Shown here one piece after another: positions 1-11,629 of a stretch of 64,000 nucleotides of DNA. Positions within the stretch are counted from its first letter, which is position 1, and each line of letters opens with the position of its first letter. A program made the translations under genes and the position numbers. Source of the DNA: Ligustrum vulgare (lineage: Eukaryota; Streptophyta; Magnoliopsida; Lamiales; Oleaceae); assembly GCA_963555705.1 (NCBI GenBank), contig OY743190.1, positions 23,133,491 through 23,197,490 on the forward strand, read 5' to 3'. The notes below the pieces were generated by a model, which saw only the letters and a list, made by a program, of their open reading frames with translations, was not told the DNA's origin and did not search any database.

Positions 1-3000
1 TCTCTATAGGGAATCCACACACCCATGAAATAAATGCTTCATTGCCTATAAAAAGAGACACGAAATAACTATGTATCATCCTCAACATTCTCTTTTCAAT
101 ACTTAACATGCTTTCTTTTTTAAATATCTTCTGATTTATACTTCATAAATTAGCCTCAATATCTCCTAAGATTTCCATTATCAATTCTTCGAATTCAAGA
201 TTTCTCAACTTATAAAGGAACAACTTCAAGAACCGTATTTTGAAACATATAACCCATCAATGCGGTTATTCCATAAGACATCATATACTTTGCTTTTCGA
301 CTTTGATCCCCATCTCCCATGTAAGTAAATAGGATCATATTCACTTAACATCTATGATTTAATAATTATTTTATATCCTATTCACACTTAATTCCATTGA
401 TGACCAAGTAAGTCATAATCACTTAGAGGCTACTACTTAATAATCAACCTACATTACATTCACAATACTTAATTCCGTATAATCGCTTTCAAATAATCAA
501 AATAATACTTATGGCATGGATGCAATGCATGAAGTGATGCATGGGTGAAAATATTTTTCACTTTTCTCATGCTTTCTTTCTTTATTTTACTTTGGGCCCC
601 TACCCTAAGAGTAAGTATTCACAGAGCACTCAACATAAAATATGGTAATTTTCGATACAAATCTGGAACCATTAAGATTCAAAGGTCACCTATCACGTAA
701 AATTTTCATGGAACAAAACTTTGATGAGGTAAACGTGTCATATCGTGATAGTCTTAAGCATATAGGTTATTGTTCTGTTTATAACTATTGGAAGTACTAG
801 AATCGAAACATGATTCACTTCTGTGACCTTACCTATGGAAACTATTTCCTTGGACATCTAGGATCCCAAACTGGTAAATACCTAATTTCTTAGAGTTCTA
901 TTCCTAGTTATGCACATTTTAGGTATTCTTATTGAACCTAAGTGCATGCTTGGAGAATAAATAATGCACCATGAATGAATGCAATACATCCAAGATTTGC
1001 AAGAGGAATTGCACGGAAGAATTCATAACAATATCAACATTTGACACACATGAAGTCAAAACTTCTAAGTGCTTCATTTGTTCAACATGAAAGCATATAA
1101 TCTCATTTAGCTCTAACATGTTTATTGATCATTTCTTTAAGCATGCTTTCTCTTTTAAATGTTTAATGATCATAAATGCGTATGATGTTATGATGTAAAT
1201 ATTGGACATCAAATATCATAATATCATCACTTGAAAGATCTTATACATAATCATTTCTTCACATTTGAAAATACATACTTTGATCTTTTATATTAAATGA
1301 CCAAACATGCTTGTGATGATGAGATGAAATGCTAATCATCAAATATCATGTAAAAGACTGTATATATATCATCACTCATTCAATATTAAAACATACTATC
1401 TTATACTTATCTTAACACATCTTTAAGAATAAATTCTGTCACTATAGAACAAGATTTTCCATGTTTAATACATAGAATCCCAACCTTTGAGTCTCATCCT
1501 CAAAGCTGAATTTTATCCTTAACTTCATCAAAATCTTGATTCAACATGTAGAAGATAACATAATCAAGAAAGTAACCCAAGCAGATTTTTACATCACTTA
1601 TGTCACATTTTCTTACTCTTCCCAAATGTATAATTGACATAAAAATACAAACTAAACCTATATCAAGGTTTCACCACAAGTTTCATGCCTTAAGGTCTTT
1701 AAAGATTTCAATTCTGACATCCATATAATTAGAATTAACCCAGATAAGTCCCTGCATATTTTTCACTCCTAAATATACATGTTTGAACACTTTAAATCAC
1801 ATGGATTGATTCTAACATAGGGTATATCAATTTACAAGCTTAAGATATAACATTTAGCCATCATTCATTCCTCAAAACTTCAACAAACTTTCATCTTAAT
1901 GCAATTTCAAATTCTTATCTCCATAACTATCATCTCCAAATCTGAGTTTCTTATACATATAACCTCAAAAGTATGTTTAAACCTTAACATATCAAAATCT
2001 ATTGTCCCAATACTTCAATACTTTCATAACATTAGATCAAAATCGTATTCTTACATTAATAATAATCATCCCCAAATCAAGATCATAGTTCATGAAATCT
2101 AAAGATAAGTTTAAATCATAAAGTAGAACATGATCTAGAAAGTTTTTACTTCAATCCTATTTTAACATTCCTATTCAAAGTTGGATCTTCAATCCTATTG
2201 ACTTCAACATAACATGTCCATTTAATATCATCTAAATCATAAACCACAACTAAACATGTCGGTAAGTTTCTATCTCTTTAATATTACCGCAATTTACAAA
2301 GTTCACAACTTATAGGTATGACTTTATCAATCCTTGAAAGTTCATCAACAAAGTGTGAAAGAACTAACTTAAAATACCAAGAACACATGCACATCAAATC
2401 TGAATTTTACACCTGTAAACATTATGAAATCATGAAACTTCATCACTAAGTGTCCAAAACTTCAATTTTAATCATCTGTTAATACTTCTATACAAAAATT
2501 AAGTCTCAAATCTTAGTAAATTCATTATAAATGATGATTTAAAGTCATTTGAAAGTTAAGACCAGCAGCTAGAAATTTTACAACTTTCTATCTTTTTCAT
2601 ACTTACAAATTATATGTAAGATTCCTTAAGTACTTGTAACAACATACTTCATTCACACATTTCATCAAACACCTAGAAAGCGCTTGCAATTCTAACCTTG
2701 ATCTTGGCATAATGTTCATCCAATCAATACCCATCATCAAAACCAACCAAAATAGCATGAACCACATCAAAGAGTTTACCACTATATGAGAAATTAACAC
2801 CAACAATACATAATCAAATCTTACTCACCTTCTAATTAGAAAATATGATTTTGAGCCTTTACTCCTACAATTATTTAACCAAATGTCAGAGTAACTTTAG
2901 TACATTAAAATCTTACTTCTTAATCTAAGAATTACCTAGAAAATCCGCCTAAAATTGAGAATTTCGTGATTTGGAAGAATCTGCCCATAACTGAAAAATC

Positions 3001-4223
3001 TACTAGTAGCCTCCGTTTTGCCTCTGTTCTGCCTCCATTTAAGCTTCTAGTAGCCTCAGTACAGCAGAATTTCCATATTTACCTTTGATTTCTCTCCTTT
3101 ATCCTCTCAATTTTCGTCCATTTTCTCTCTTCTATGGTTACCCACTGATTTTATGGAGAAAATGGGGCTAAATGTCATTCTATATAGATAGGTATAGGAT
3201 ATGTTTGCAAAATAGCCCCATACTTTCATGTTTGTACAAGTTGGTCCTTATATAATTGAAAACTAAGTCCTCAAAACTTTCTTTATATCATTCAAGCCCT
3301 ATAACTTTTAGTAAATAATTACTTCTAACTAAAATAAGTTGAGGTACCAAACATACCCTTAAGGTAAGAGTCGATGAATGACAAATGTCTTCTTCTATAT
3401 TATTATAATACTAAAAATTCTAGATTTTCATTTTCAAGGTGCCACTTTCAGGTCAATATTTGAAGGTCAAGACGAAGTCCATTTATGTCACTCTTTATAC
3501 CATTGAAAAGTTCATACTCCAAGCTTTGCAACGACTACACATGCATTGAAATCATTCTACAGCCTGTACCAGTCATCCAAAAATGGTTGCTCGACTGAAT
3601 TTCCATACTTAGCCAATATTTCTGAATTTTCTTAGAACTTCTTAAACTTTAAGTATGCGACTTCAACTCGATATTCGAAGCACTTTCTGACCTCAATTGT
3701 GCTTGAATGTAATACCAATATGAACATCTCATTGTGAACTATAAGGTAGAATAACATTCAAAGACATCGAATTAACATATTGTTCGTATGATCCTCTCGA
3801 ATATGGCTGTTTGACCACTATTTTATACTTAGAAGAATTTTGATGAATTTTAGCATTCCAACTATTTCTCACATGCAACTTTATCTTGATTTCTGAAGTA
3901 CTTCTTGACCCCAATTACGATCAAACTTGATATCAATACTTAGATCTCATCATAAACTATAAAATAGTAAAACACACAATGGCTAAAGATACACATTACA
4001 CAAAATGACAAAGGAGTTTCTAAAATTTTCAGACATCATATATAACTTTCTTTTATGCCAATTTAGTCCTTAAAATTACAAATAATATCAATTTCTTCAA
4101 TTTTCTTATAAATTCTATACTATCTCGCCATACAAATGTGAAATTGGCTATTTTCTTAAGAAAATACTTGAACCCAACTTTCTAAATAAATCAACTACGG
4201 TACAAAATTTATGGGTTGTTACA
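1..4223. other. AT-rich gene-free flank, possible retrotransposon LTR
   Basis: No open frame here exceeds about 70 codons and I recognise no protein or RNA gene. The stretch closes with gggttgttaca (4213-4223), the way many plant Ty3/gypsy LTRs end, so part of it may be a long LTR whose start lies outside the window. Between about 3430 and 3970 there are three diverged copies of a block of roughly 100 bp containing a cttcaactcgatattcgaag-like core (near 3440, 3660 and 3870). The LTR reading is inference; no partner copy is visible. Confidence 0.3.
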
Positions 4224-4690
4224 TTCTGGTTCTGAATCAAGTTATTCAAATGTAGCATCCCTTAAGGTAAAAGGAAATGGCCTTAATTTGATAGCATCTT
4301 CATTCATCCCGTCCAACTCGACATTTTGAAACATTCTTTGAAAATTGGCAATATGAGCATTTGGGTCTTCATGTGCTTTTCCATGGAATTGCATGTTGTT
4401 ACTAAAGAGATTTGTTAGATTCGCTTTAATCTCGAAATTATTCCTCCCAAATGGTGGATAAAAATACTGGAGCGATTGAGAGCTGCAGTAGGTGTCATAA
4501 ATTGTGCCATTTGAAGATTTTCCTCATCTTCATCTCTGTCTTCCTCACTGTGTAGTATCTAATTGAGCAGCCAAAGTGGTATATCCATGAGAGCTTGTTC
4601 GTCAATCATTGTATCTTTTTGCAAATTTTATGTTTTTGGTTGTGTACTTTGCGTCTTCATCTGAAAGTGTAATAAATGTCGGGATCTAGA
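4224..4690 (-). pseudogene. Ty3/gypsy gag fragment (Athila/Tat-like)
   Basis: Read on the minus strand, this piece encodes the N-terminal part of a plant retrotransposon gag protein. Recognisable stretches are MQFHGKAHEDPNAHIANFQ followed by a DGMNEDAIKL stretch and FPFTLRD, matching the usual pattern of HG-EDP-HI-F, then EDAI-L and FPFSL-D. A frameshift separates the upstream acidic part near 4480-4620 from this core. Homology stops at about 4230, so the rest of gag and all of pol are missing. The adjacent primer site and LTR on the same strand (4822-6211) make this the 5' end of a truncated element. Confidence 0.75.
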
Positions 4691-4821
4691 AGCAAGATCT
4701 TTTCCTTGTAAATGAAGCATACAACGGACACTTTTTCTAGAAAAGGGAAAGTAAAAGAATCAAAGCGTAAAGATCAATAAAAGATTAATCTAAAATAATA
4801 GCAAATAAAAAGCAATATCCA

Positions 4822-4839
4822 AGAACGACGCCAAAAACT
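4822..4839 (-). promoter_or_regulatory. Primer binding site, gypsy type
   Basis: The minus strand reads agtttttggcgtcgttct directly after the LTR end. This resembles the TTTTTGGCGCCGTTGCC primer region common in Athila/Tat elements, with two or more changes. Its position between the LTR and gag supports the call. Confidence 0.6.
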
Positions 4840-6211
4840 TGTTGTGTAAATATTGGAAGTGCACAATATCGCAAACAAGTAGTAAAATAGACTCAAGAGT
4901 CTGGGTTGTTGATCCCTTGAGGTCTACTTTATCTGATATTAGCGTTAATTAATCAAATCATAAACTAAGAAAAACACAATGAGTTGTATTTTTAAACTAC
5001 TGAACTAGTAAAAACAATTAATTATCAAGTTATACTAAATAAGCAAATCGGAGATCTGATTTTCCCCCTCTCGAGTTTAGATTAGTTCTATTTGATTAGG
5101 TCAACCACATGTCTCTATGTTAGGTCAGAATAACCCATAATTAAATGAACTCAATAACTAAAATTTATAAAGATCACAACAATCACAATTGTATTTATAC
5201 CCTTTTGTTAAGTTACCGGAATTTATTACATGATTTAAGTATGTAATTTACCTCTCGACTCGTCACACCTACAAATCATCAAATTGATGATCAAGAAATT
5301 CATGCATTAAACTCAGAAATAAATTTAATGTGTAAAATTTAAGCATAAAACATGATAATTGAAATTAAAATATTTAAATTAGGTTGTAATGTTTGTCCCA
5401 ACTATCAATTTAGTTACACATGATAAACGAAATCGAAAAAACAAGAAGATTGTAAAATTAAAAAGATCACCAAGTTCTAGAATTGAATTGAAAATAGGAA
5501 GAAATTCTTGTACCAAGATCCAATCTTCAACTAACAATCTTGATTAATTGCTTTGATTTTTGAAAATCTTTCCTTCTTGCTTGAAAACCTTCAAACACTC
5601 CTTTGATTTCTTTTAATACTAGTATGAATGAATGAGGAGGGTTTTTCCATTCTAGGTAGTTCTTTATATAGTTTAGAACGATTAAAATTCGTGTTTTTGA
5701 AGTTGGGTCAGTGAACAAATAGAAAATAAAAAATAAAAAATGAAAAATCCCTTTAGACAGAACGCGAGAGCATCGCATGTTTGCATCTTGCAATTGCACT
5801 CGCGGCATACTAGCATATTCTGAAGCAATGGGTGAGCCGCGGCTTTGCAAACTACGGTTCACCTACGGTTAAGCTTTCCTCTCCTTGCACTTTGGTCCTC
5901 TATTTACTGCACATCTATTCCTTCATGTTTCTAATTTCTTCAATTTAGTCCTCATATTTCCGCTTTAGTTTAGTTAAATCCCTCCATTATTGCAACATAA
6001 GTCCTTCATCTTTAAAAAGTTTTCAAGTTGGTTCCTACCTAGATATTTTTTCACAAATTTGATCCATTCTCTTCGTTAGGCCTCCAAACAATTAAAATCT
6101 GAGTTTTTCCTAAAACAAATAAATAAACACACAACTTAGCAATACCATATTCTAAAATACTCACAATTGTACAAATTTAAAGTTAGACTAAGTGCAAAAT
6201 CATACTTATCA
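4840..6211 (-). repeat. 5' LTR of truncated gypsy element
   Basis: On the minus strand this begins TGATAAGTATGATTTTGCAC at 6211 and ends ACACAACA at 4840, giving TG...CA termini and 1372 bp. The terminus resembles the TGATAAGTG start of the LTRs at 11630 and 18976, and the stretch near 4850-4930 (aagtgcac, then a block repeated in form around 13440-13500) matches their 3' part in reverse. No second LTR for this copy is visible, so it is a truncated 5' end. Confidence 0.65.
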
Positions 6212-7265
6212 ATGGATTGATATAAGAGAAAAATCCATCGCTTGACTTTTATATATATATTTTAAGAAAAGATATTACAGTATGTAGCACAAACACACAT
6301 AGTTCAGACCTGTCACAGTGGAGAACTTGGTCCAACCTCTTCCTATAGGCATATGTCCGATCAAGTCTATTTCTCGTTTTGCAAAAGGCCAAGGGCTTTC
6401 AATTGGTGTTAGCTCTTTTGATGAAGTTCAAATTATTGAGCAAAACCTTTGACATTTATCACATTTCAACAAAAATTTTATGATATCATTTTTAAGGTTG
6501 TCATTAGTAACAATGTTTTGGATTTTATGAGCTCAAGATTCTCCCACCCTTGTTTCCACATCTTGCTCCCTCCCTAAACCTATTAAGGAGGGGTTGGGAT
6601 GGGGCATGTCCTCTACCTGTTTATTTATTATTTAATTTTTTAATTAGTTTTATATTTTTAATGTCTTTAGTTGGTGAAAACCATTACATTTTTTCTAATT
6701 TGTTAAGAACAATTCATGTTCCGTTTAGAAATGATTATTATTCTTCCCTTTTGGTATGACAAGAAATTTAAATTTGAAATAAACTTTAAACGAACCAGGT
6801 AGCAAGGGGGAGACCATATTTCCTATGCCTGCTTCGAAGCAATGACTCCAATATGTTTTTACTCGCTTAGGCAGGTAATCTCAACCCCCATTAAGGGCGG
6901 GGTCCCACGGTTATGTTCCTCTCTTGGCTCTTATAAGATTTAATTGTTCTACTCAATAAAGTCCAAGGATAATTGTGCAATTAGCTAAAACTAATTGAGG
7001 TCTTCAAATACTTCTTACGTGGACACATTTACTACGTGACTAAGAAAATTACAATTCTATGTTTTATAAAAATTATTTTAAATTAATTATTTTCATAATC
7101 ATTCTTGGCCCTAGAAGTTCGTTCTTTCTTCCATTATTTACATTACTGAATGTTTATAAATTGTTGTAATCCATAGGGCATTAGCTATATTGATAATTCA
7201 TTTTTAAGTTGTTTACTTTCCTTGTATTAAATTAAAACATGGTGTTTTAAAGATGTAACTTATGA
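6212..7265. other. Unassigned intergenic DNA with one arm of a distant repeat
   Basis: No gene recognised. Positions 6917-7058 are repeated in the same orientation, imperfectly, at 11163-11313 (shared tracts include ggataattgtgcaattagct). The copia pol remnant at 9219-10090 lies between the two copies, so they could be LTR remnants of that element, but I see no TG/CA ends or primer site beside them. Confidence 0.4.
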
Positions 7266-8764
7266 GTTTGGAAAAATCTTTTGCAATTATAGTAGAGCTT
7301 TTTCAAAGAGTGTTCTTGCTTGTTCATTGCTAGGAGGGGATAGGAGCGTGTGGTGGGACTCTCCTATGATGGAAATCTGCATCACACCTTATATAGACTA
7401 GATATGAATCTTGGCGCAACTGTACCACGCCTTAGTAGCAAACAAACCAAAAAACAAACAAGCTGAGGAATTTCCCTTCTATAGAAAGTCAACTGAAAAT
7501 ATACCCTAAAGAGTTCTTTCCTATCTATCCAGGGCTGGCCCGAGCGAAGCCCTACCGTGAGCCCAAAATCCATAAGGTGAGGAATTCCTAAGGGTCTAGC
7601 ACAGAGAGTCAGACTTTCCTGACAAAAAAACCTACTATATAGTACTTGTTGCATCACGTATAGAGCCTTCGTCAAGTATAGTATAGCGTTTTTTTGGCAT
7701 TGTATCCAATAGTGTTCATAAAACAAAAAGGTCATCTTAAAGGTACCTAGGATGCCAAGGCTCACACTGCAATATTGTTGCCCGCTCTATATTCCAAGAC
7801 TTACTTCCCCATATCCCCATTATGAACAAGATCCGCCTTCTCATAACTTGCAAACAGAATCTTTGTGATGCATACAAGCGATGCTTAATGACTGAACTTG
7901 GTTATTAACAAGAAGATTCTGGACATGAGTCTTTAAACAATTATTGGATCTGGGGGTCGAAGCTTACTTCTCCACGAGTCTTCTACCGATCGACTAAAAG
8001 GAAATGAGAGAATCAAGCTAGTGAATTAGAGTTAATAATAGAGTAGCTCAATTATTGGATCTCGGGGGACAAAGCTTACTTCTCCACGAGTCTTTTACCG
8101 ATCAACTATAAGGAAATGAGAGAATCAAGCTGGTGAATTAGAGTAGCTCACCTCATCTTGAAACTTCTAATAGATAGAGTCGGAGTTCATAGTGAGAGTT
8201 AAGGGCAAGGTTGATTGATAAGTTCAATGGACAGAACGATCGATGTATGGCCTAGGTCAAGGCAGGAAGTTAAAGTGTGACTTCCTCCATAGTTGGGGAT
8301 GGGGGTTAAGCGTCTGAATCGACAATGAACACTAAATGAAATAGGCAAATCAAAGAAGTCTCTCACCTTCCTACGATTAATTTGAGACTTATTCAATAGG
8401 TCCTCCTTCCCTAGATAATGGAATTTCAAGGCATCTTGCTTAGATGGAGTTTTCGTTCCCTTAATCCTGACTAGTTAAAAATTGTGACCCTTACGTCAAT
8501 AGTGATCTTACTTACCTATGGAACTAAACATATCAGAGTAAGCAAGTTTTAAAAGAGAGTAATGGTTATAGGAGGTCTACCTCCCTTCTATCATGTCCTT
8601 TCCTTTTCATACTGACTACCCTTTTCCATTCTACTCTTGCAAAATCTTTGAATGTCCCGTTGATTGACTGCTACATCTAGGAATGAAAAACTAGAACATT
8701 CGCTTCTTCCTTCTTCTATATACGTGTCTCAGGGACATCTCTTACTGGAGAGAAGGGATCGTCA
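7266..8764. other. Organelle-like (probably mitochondrial) noncoding DNA
   Basis: Base composition changes sharply from the AT-rich surroundings to a balanced mix, in the style of plant mitochondrial intergenic DNA. Open frames of 60 to 127 codons occur on both strands (for example 7382-7765 minus) but none resembles a known protein. It abuts a plastid psaA fragment, so the two may have arrived as one organellar piece, since plant mitochondrial genomes often carry plastid DNA. This is inference from texture and context only. Confidence 0.35.
7940..8143. repeat. Tandem duplication, about 92 bp x 2
   Basis: Copies at 7940-8031 and 8051-8143 share ttattggatct, then agcttacttctccacgagtc, then gaaatgagagaatcaagct, with about six differences. 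A short gagtagctca block separates and follows them. Confidence 0.85.
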
Positions 8765-9218
8765 TAGCCAATATAGTAATATGATTGTATCACAATTTTC
8801 GAGGACACAATCTAATAAATCGTTATATCGAGTAGTTGGATCTTAGTTTATTACCATAAAAATGGTTGCATGCATAGCAGCACCAACTATGAGAAATCCA
8901 CCAATCCACATGTGATGTGTAAACAATGAAAGTTGGGTCCCATATTCAGTAGCTAGATATGCATAAGGGGGAATGGATTACATATGAAGTTACAACAATG
9001 GTTAAAGAGCTTAACATAACTAGGTTAAAAGCTAATTGAGCACGCCATAAAATTGTTAGGATCTCATATAGGCCTTTATGGCCCTGACCTATAAATTACC
9101 TTTATGAGCTTCTAAAATATCTTTTAGGTGATGGCCAATGCCCCCCGATATTCCTATACATGTGACCCACTATCAGGAACCAAATTGCAATAGCTAAATG
9201 ATGGTGTGCAATATCGGA
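8765..9218 (-). pseudogene. psaA: Plastid psaA fragment in nuclear DNA
   Basis: The minus strand encodes a piece of the photosystem I P700 apoprotein A1, normally plastid-encoded. Recognisable stretches are HHHLAIAIWFLIVGHMYR at about 9208-9150, [11 protein letters not shown] near 9080, SLTIVV near 9010, and DPTTRYNDLLD near 8830-8800. At least two frameshifts and several stops break it, and only about 150 of roughly 750 codons are present, so it cannot be functional. It joins copia sequence at 9219 without a gap. Presence in the nucleus (a NUPT, perhaps via mitochondrial DNA) is inferred from the retroelement surroundings. Confidence 0.88.
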
Positions 9219-10090
9219 AGAAAGTTCCTTATGCTTAGACAATAGGAAGCTTCATGTACGATAATCTTTGCATTAGACCAAATATTTGTTATGATGTGGG
9301 TATTTTTAGTCATTATCAATCTAATCCAGGACCAGAACATTGGATTATGATGAAAACATGTACTCAGGTACTTTCAGGAACGAGAGATTATATGATTTTC
9401 TATTAGTGGAATAATTAAATCCTATTGGATATACAGTTTCTGATTTTCAATCCGATCGTGACTCTAGAAATTCCACATTGGGATCGGTATTTACACTAGA
9501 AAATGGAGATGAGGTATAGAGGAGTGCTAAGTAATCTTGTATTACTGACTCTACCATGGAGGCAAAATATGAAGCTGCTAAAGAGGCTATATGGTTCAAA
9601 AAGTTTCTTTTGGACCTTGACGTGGTATCTTTGGGGATGGGACTATGATACTTAGGGTGTGTTCGGCTATGTTTTAATTTGAAATGATTACAAAAATTTA
9701 ATTTACACAATTTTTCATACCACTTTTTAATCATCCACATTTTCTCTCTCCAATTTTTAACCCTTCATCTTACCTAGAAAACACAAATAACTCAACAAAT
9801 AATTTCAATTCTTTGATTTGACACAAAACATTCCATATTAAATCTAAAAGAACACACCCTTAATTGTGATTACAGTGATGAGGTATCTAACGCTAAGGAA
9901 CCAATGAATAATTAGCGTGGCAAGCACATTTAGAGGAAATACAACTTTATTAGAGAGGTTGTTCATTGAGATGACATGATAACTAGCAAGATTGAATAAG
10001 CAGAAAATCTTCCGGATCCGTACACTAAGTGTTTACCATCTAAGATTTTTCATGAACGTCTTGAAATGATGGGTATTCATGATATGTTAC
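9219..10090 (+). pseudogene. Copia pol remnant (end of RT and RNase H)
   Basis: The first part reads as the end of a Ty1/copia reverse transcriptase and its RNase H: a LCIRPNICYDVG stretch near 9265, SNPGPEHW near 9330, RDSRNSTLG-like sequence near 9460, and DSTMEAKYEAAKEA near 9550. After an inserted MITE it resumes with GKHI, KYNFIREVV and a DPYTKCLP stretch near 10020. Several stops and frameshifts are present. Gag, protease and integrase are absent upstream, where organelle-like DNA lies instead. A purine tract near 10105 (aaagtgggaaat) could be the polypurine tract before a lost 3' LTR. Confidence 0.8.
9655..9859. mobile_element. Tourist-like (PIF/Harbinger) MITE
   Basis: A 205-bp insert interrupts the copia RNase H remnant. 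It starts GGGTGTGTTC and ends GAACACACCC, so the termini are inverted repeats, and TTA flanks it on both sides (9652-9654 and 9860-9862). Inverted termini of this form with a TTA target duplication fit Tourist-type elements. It has no coding capacity. Confidence 0.85.
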
Positions 10091-11629
10091 ATATACTTTT
10101 ATGGGAAAGTGGGAAATCGTTGAATAATTGAAAAAGTTGGAGACAAACTTTTTCAAAGGTGGCTAATTATGATGATATTTTCAAAATTTTGCAAAAGGGA
10201 AATTATGTGTTCTCCTAGCTTTTGACAATTTAGCAAAGAGTTTTTACGATGCCCATCAAGTAATATTTTGTAAATGACATTAAAAATTATACATATACTC
10301 GATTATTCACGTGTTTTAGAAACAATATAGTGTGGCTTCGTGATCATAGAACATGTCACAAATTGTATACTTAATTGCTTCAGCATAGTGAGACACAATT
10401 GTGACATGATCAAAATATATTGTTCACAATCAGTACATAATTTTGAGCTCTTTATGTTGATAAAATTGTATTTTTCTTATTAGGTTTTTTCTAGATCTTG
10501 GGTATAAGATCAATGATGCGATTAGGGCATATTGAACTTAACCACATGGATGAATCATTTATGATCGCTTGAAATGAAACTCTATTTGATCATCAGGCAT
10601 GTTACTTTAATCCAGAGGAGGTAATGTATCTATAATCTTTAGTTCAAGTTCTTTGAAGTATCAATTATTTGAATCTTAACTAAAATATTGATCTCGTTAT
10701 TTTAAGAATAGGGGCAAAATAGTTAGAGATCATATATTTGCAATAGAGGAATTCGATAATCATTACGCTGAGGCGGTTACTCCGGGGTATTTTCTATAGG
10801 AATTTGAACCTGATCTCAATATTTCCAGTGAGAGATCATTGGCTTCAATGTTGGGATTGAATGAGCAATGGGTTTTCCTTATGAGAAAGGATCTTGAAGG
10901 ACAATACATGTTGGAAGGTACAAACGGTCATTTTATTGATTTCAACAAATTGACGGTCAAACGGGAGTTGACTTGTGGAAAGATGATTAGAGGATATTGT
11001 TATCGGATAATGATTTTCTTCCATATATGTAACTCGACTTGAGAGTGCAATTTCGACTCTTTGGTAGAATGATCCATAATTAATAGATATGACGTAATTG
11101 GTCAAGAGTTGACTCAACTAGAGACATCTATTGGAGCTTGAGTCTTGTGACTCTAGTTAGGTCCCTCTCTTAGCTCTTATAAAGTTATGTGACTTAATTG
11201 GTGTACTATAATAAAGTTCAACGATAATTGTGCAATTAGCTAAAACTACCCGAGGTCTTTAAATATGTCCTTGATGGACACATTTACTACGAGACTAAGA
11301 AAATCACAATTCTCCCTTTTAAAAAGGAGGCACCTTAGGGAGAGAACAAGAGGGAAGATCTAAAGAAATGAGCTTTGATTTAAAGTAAATTCAATGTTAT
11401 AATCTTAGCCTTATATGTGAGAATTTAGAAACTAAATTCTGTAACCTCAAGGGATCTAAGATCAATAATCAACTAGGGTTCAATATTTAATGAAAAATTA
11501 ATTTCTTGTTAAAGATTGAATAAGAGAATCAACAGTTTCAAGTTTGCTAGATCTTTGGAGAAGCTTTGAACCTCATTTATGCTTTATTTCCTAAGGTAAT
11601 CAAGAGCCTAATTACATTGTAGTGCCATT
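10091..11629. other. Unassigned DNA with second arm of the distant repeat
   Basis: No convincing gene. It probably includes decayed 3' LTR sequence of the preceding copia element. 11163-11313 repeats 6917-7058. The short frames near 10839-11117 overlap on both strands and have no recognisable similarity. The final five bases, ccatt at 11625-11629, are the target duplication of the following retrotransposon. Confidence 0.35.

Noticed and set aside
7382..8846. Frames of 60-127 codons on both strands that might be mitochondrial genes
   Set aside because: None matches a standard plant mitochondrial protein that I can recognise; the sequence looks intergenic.
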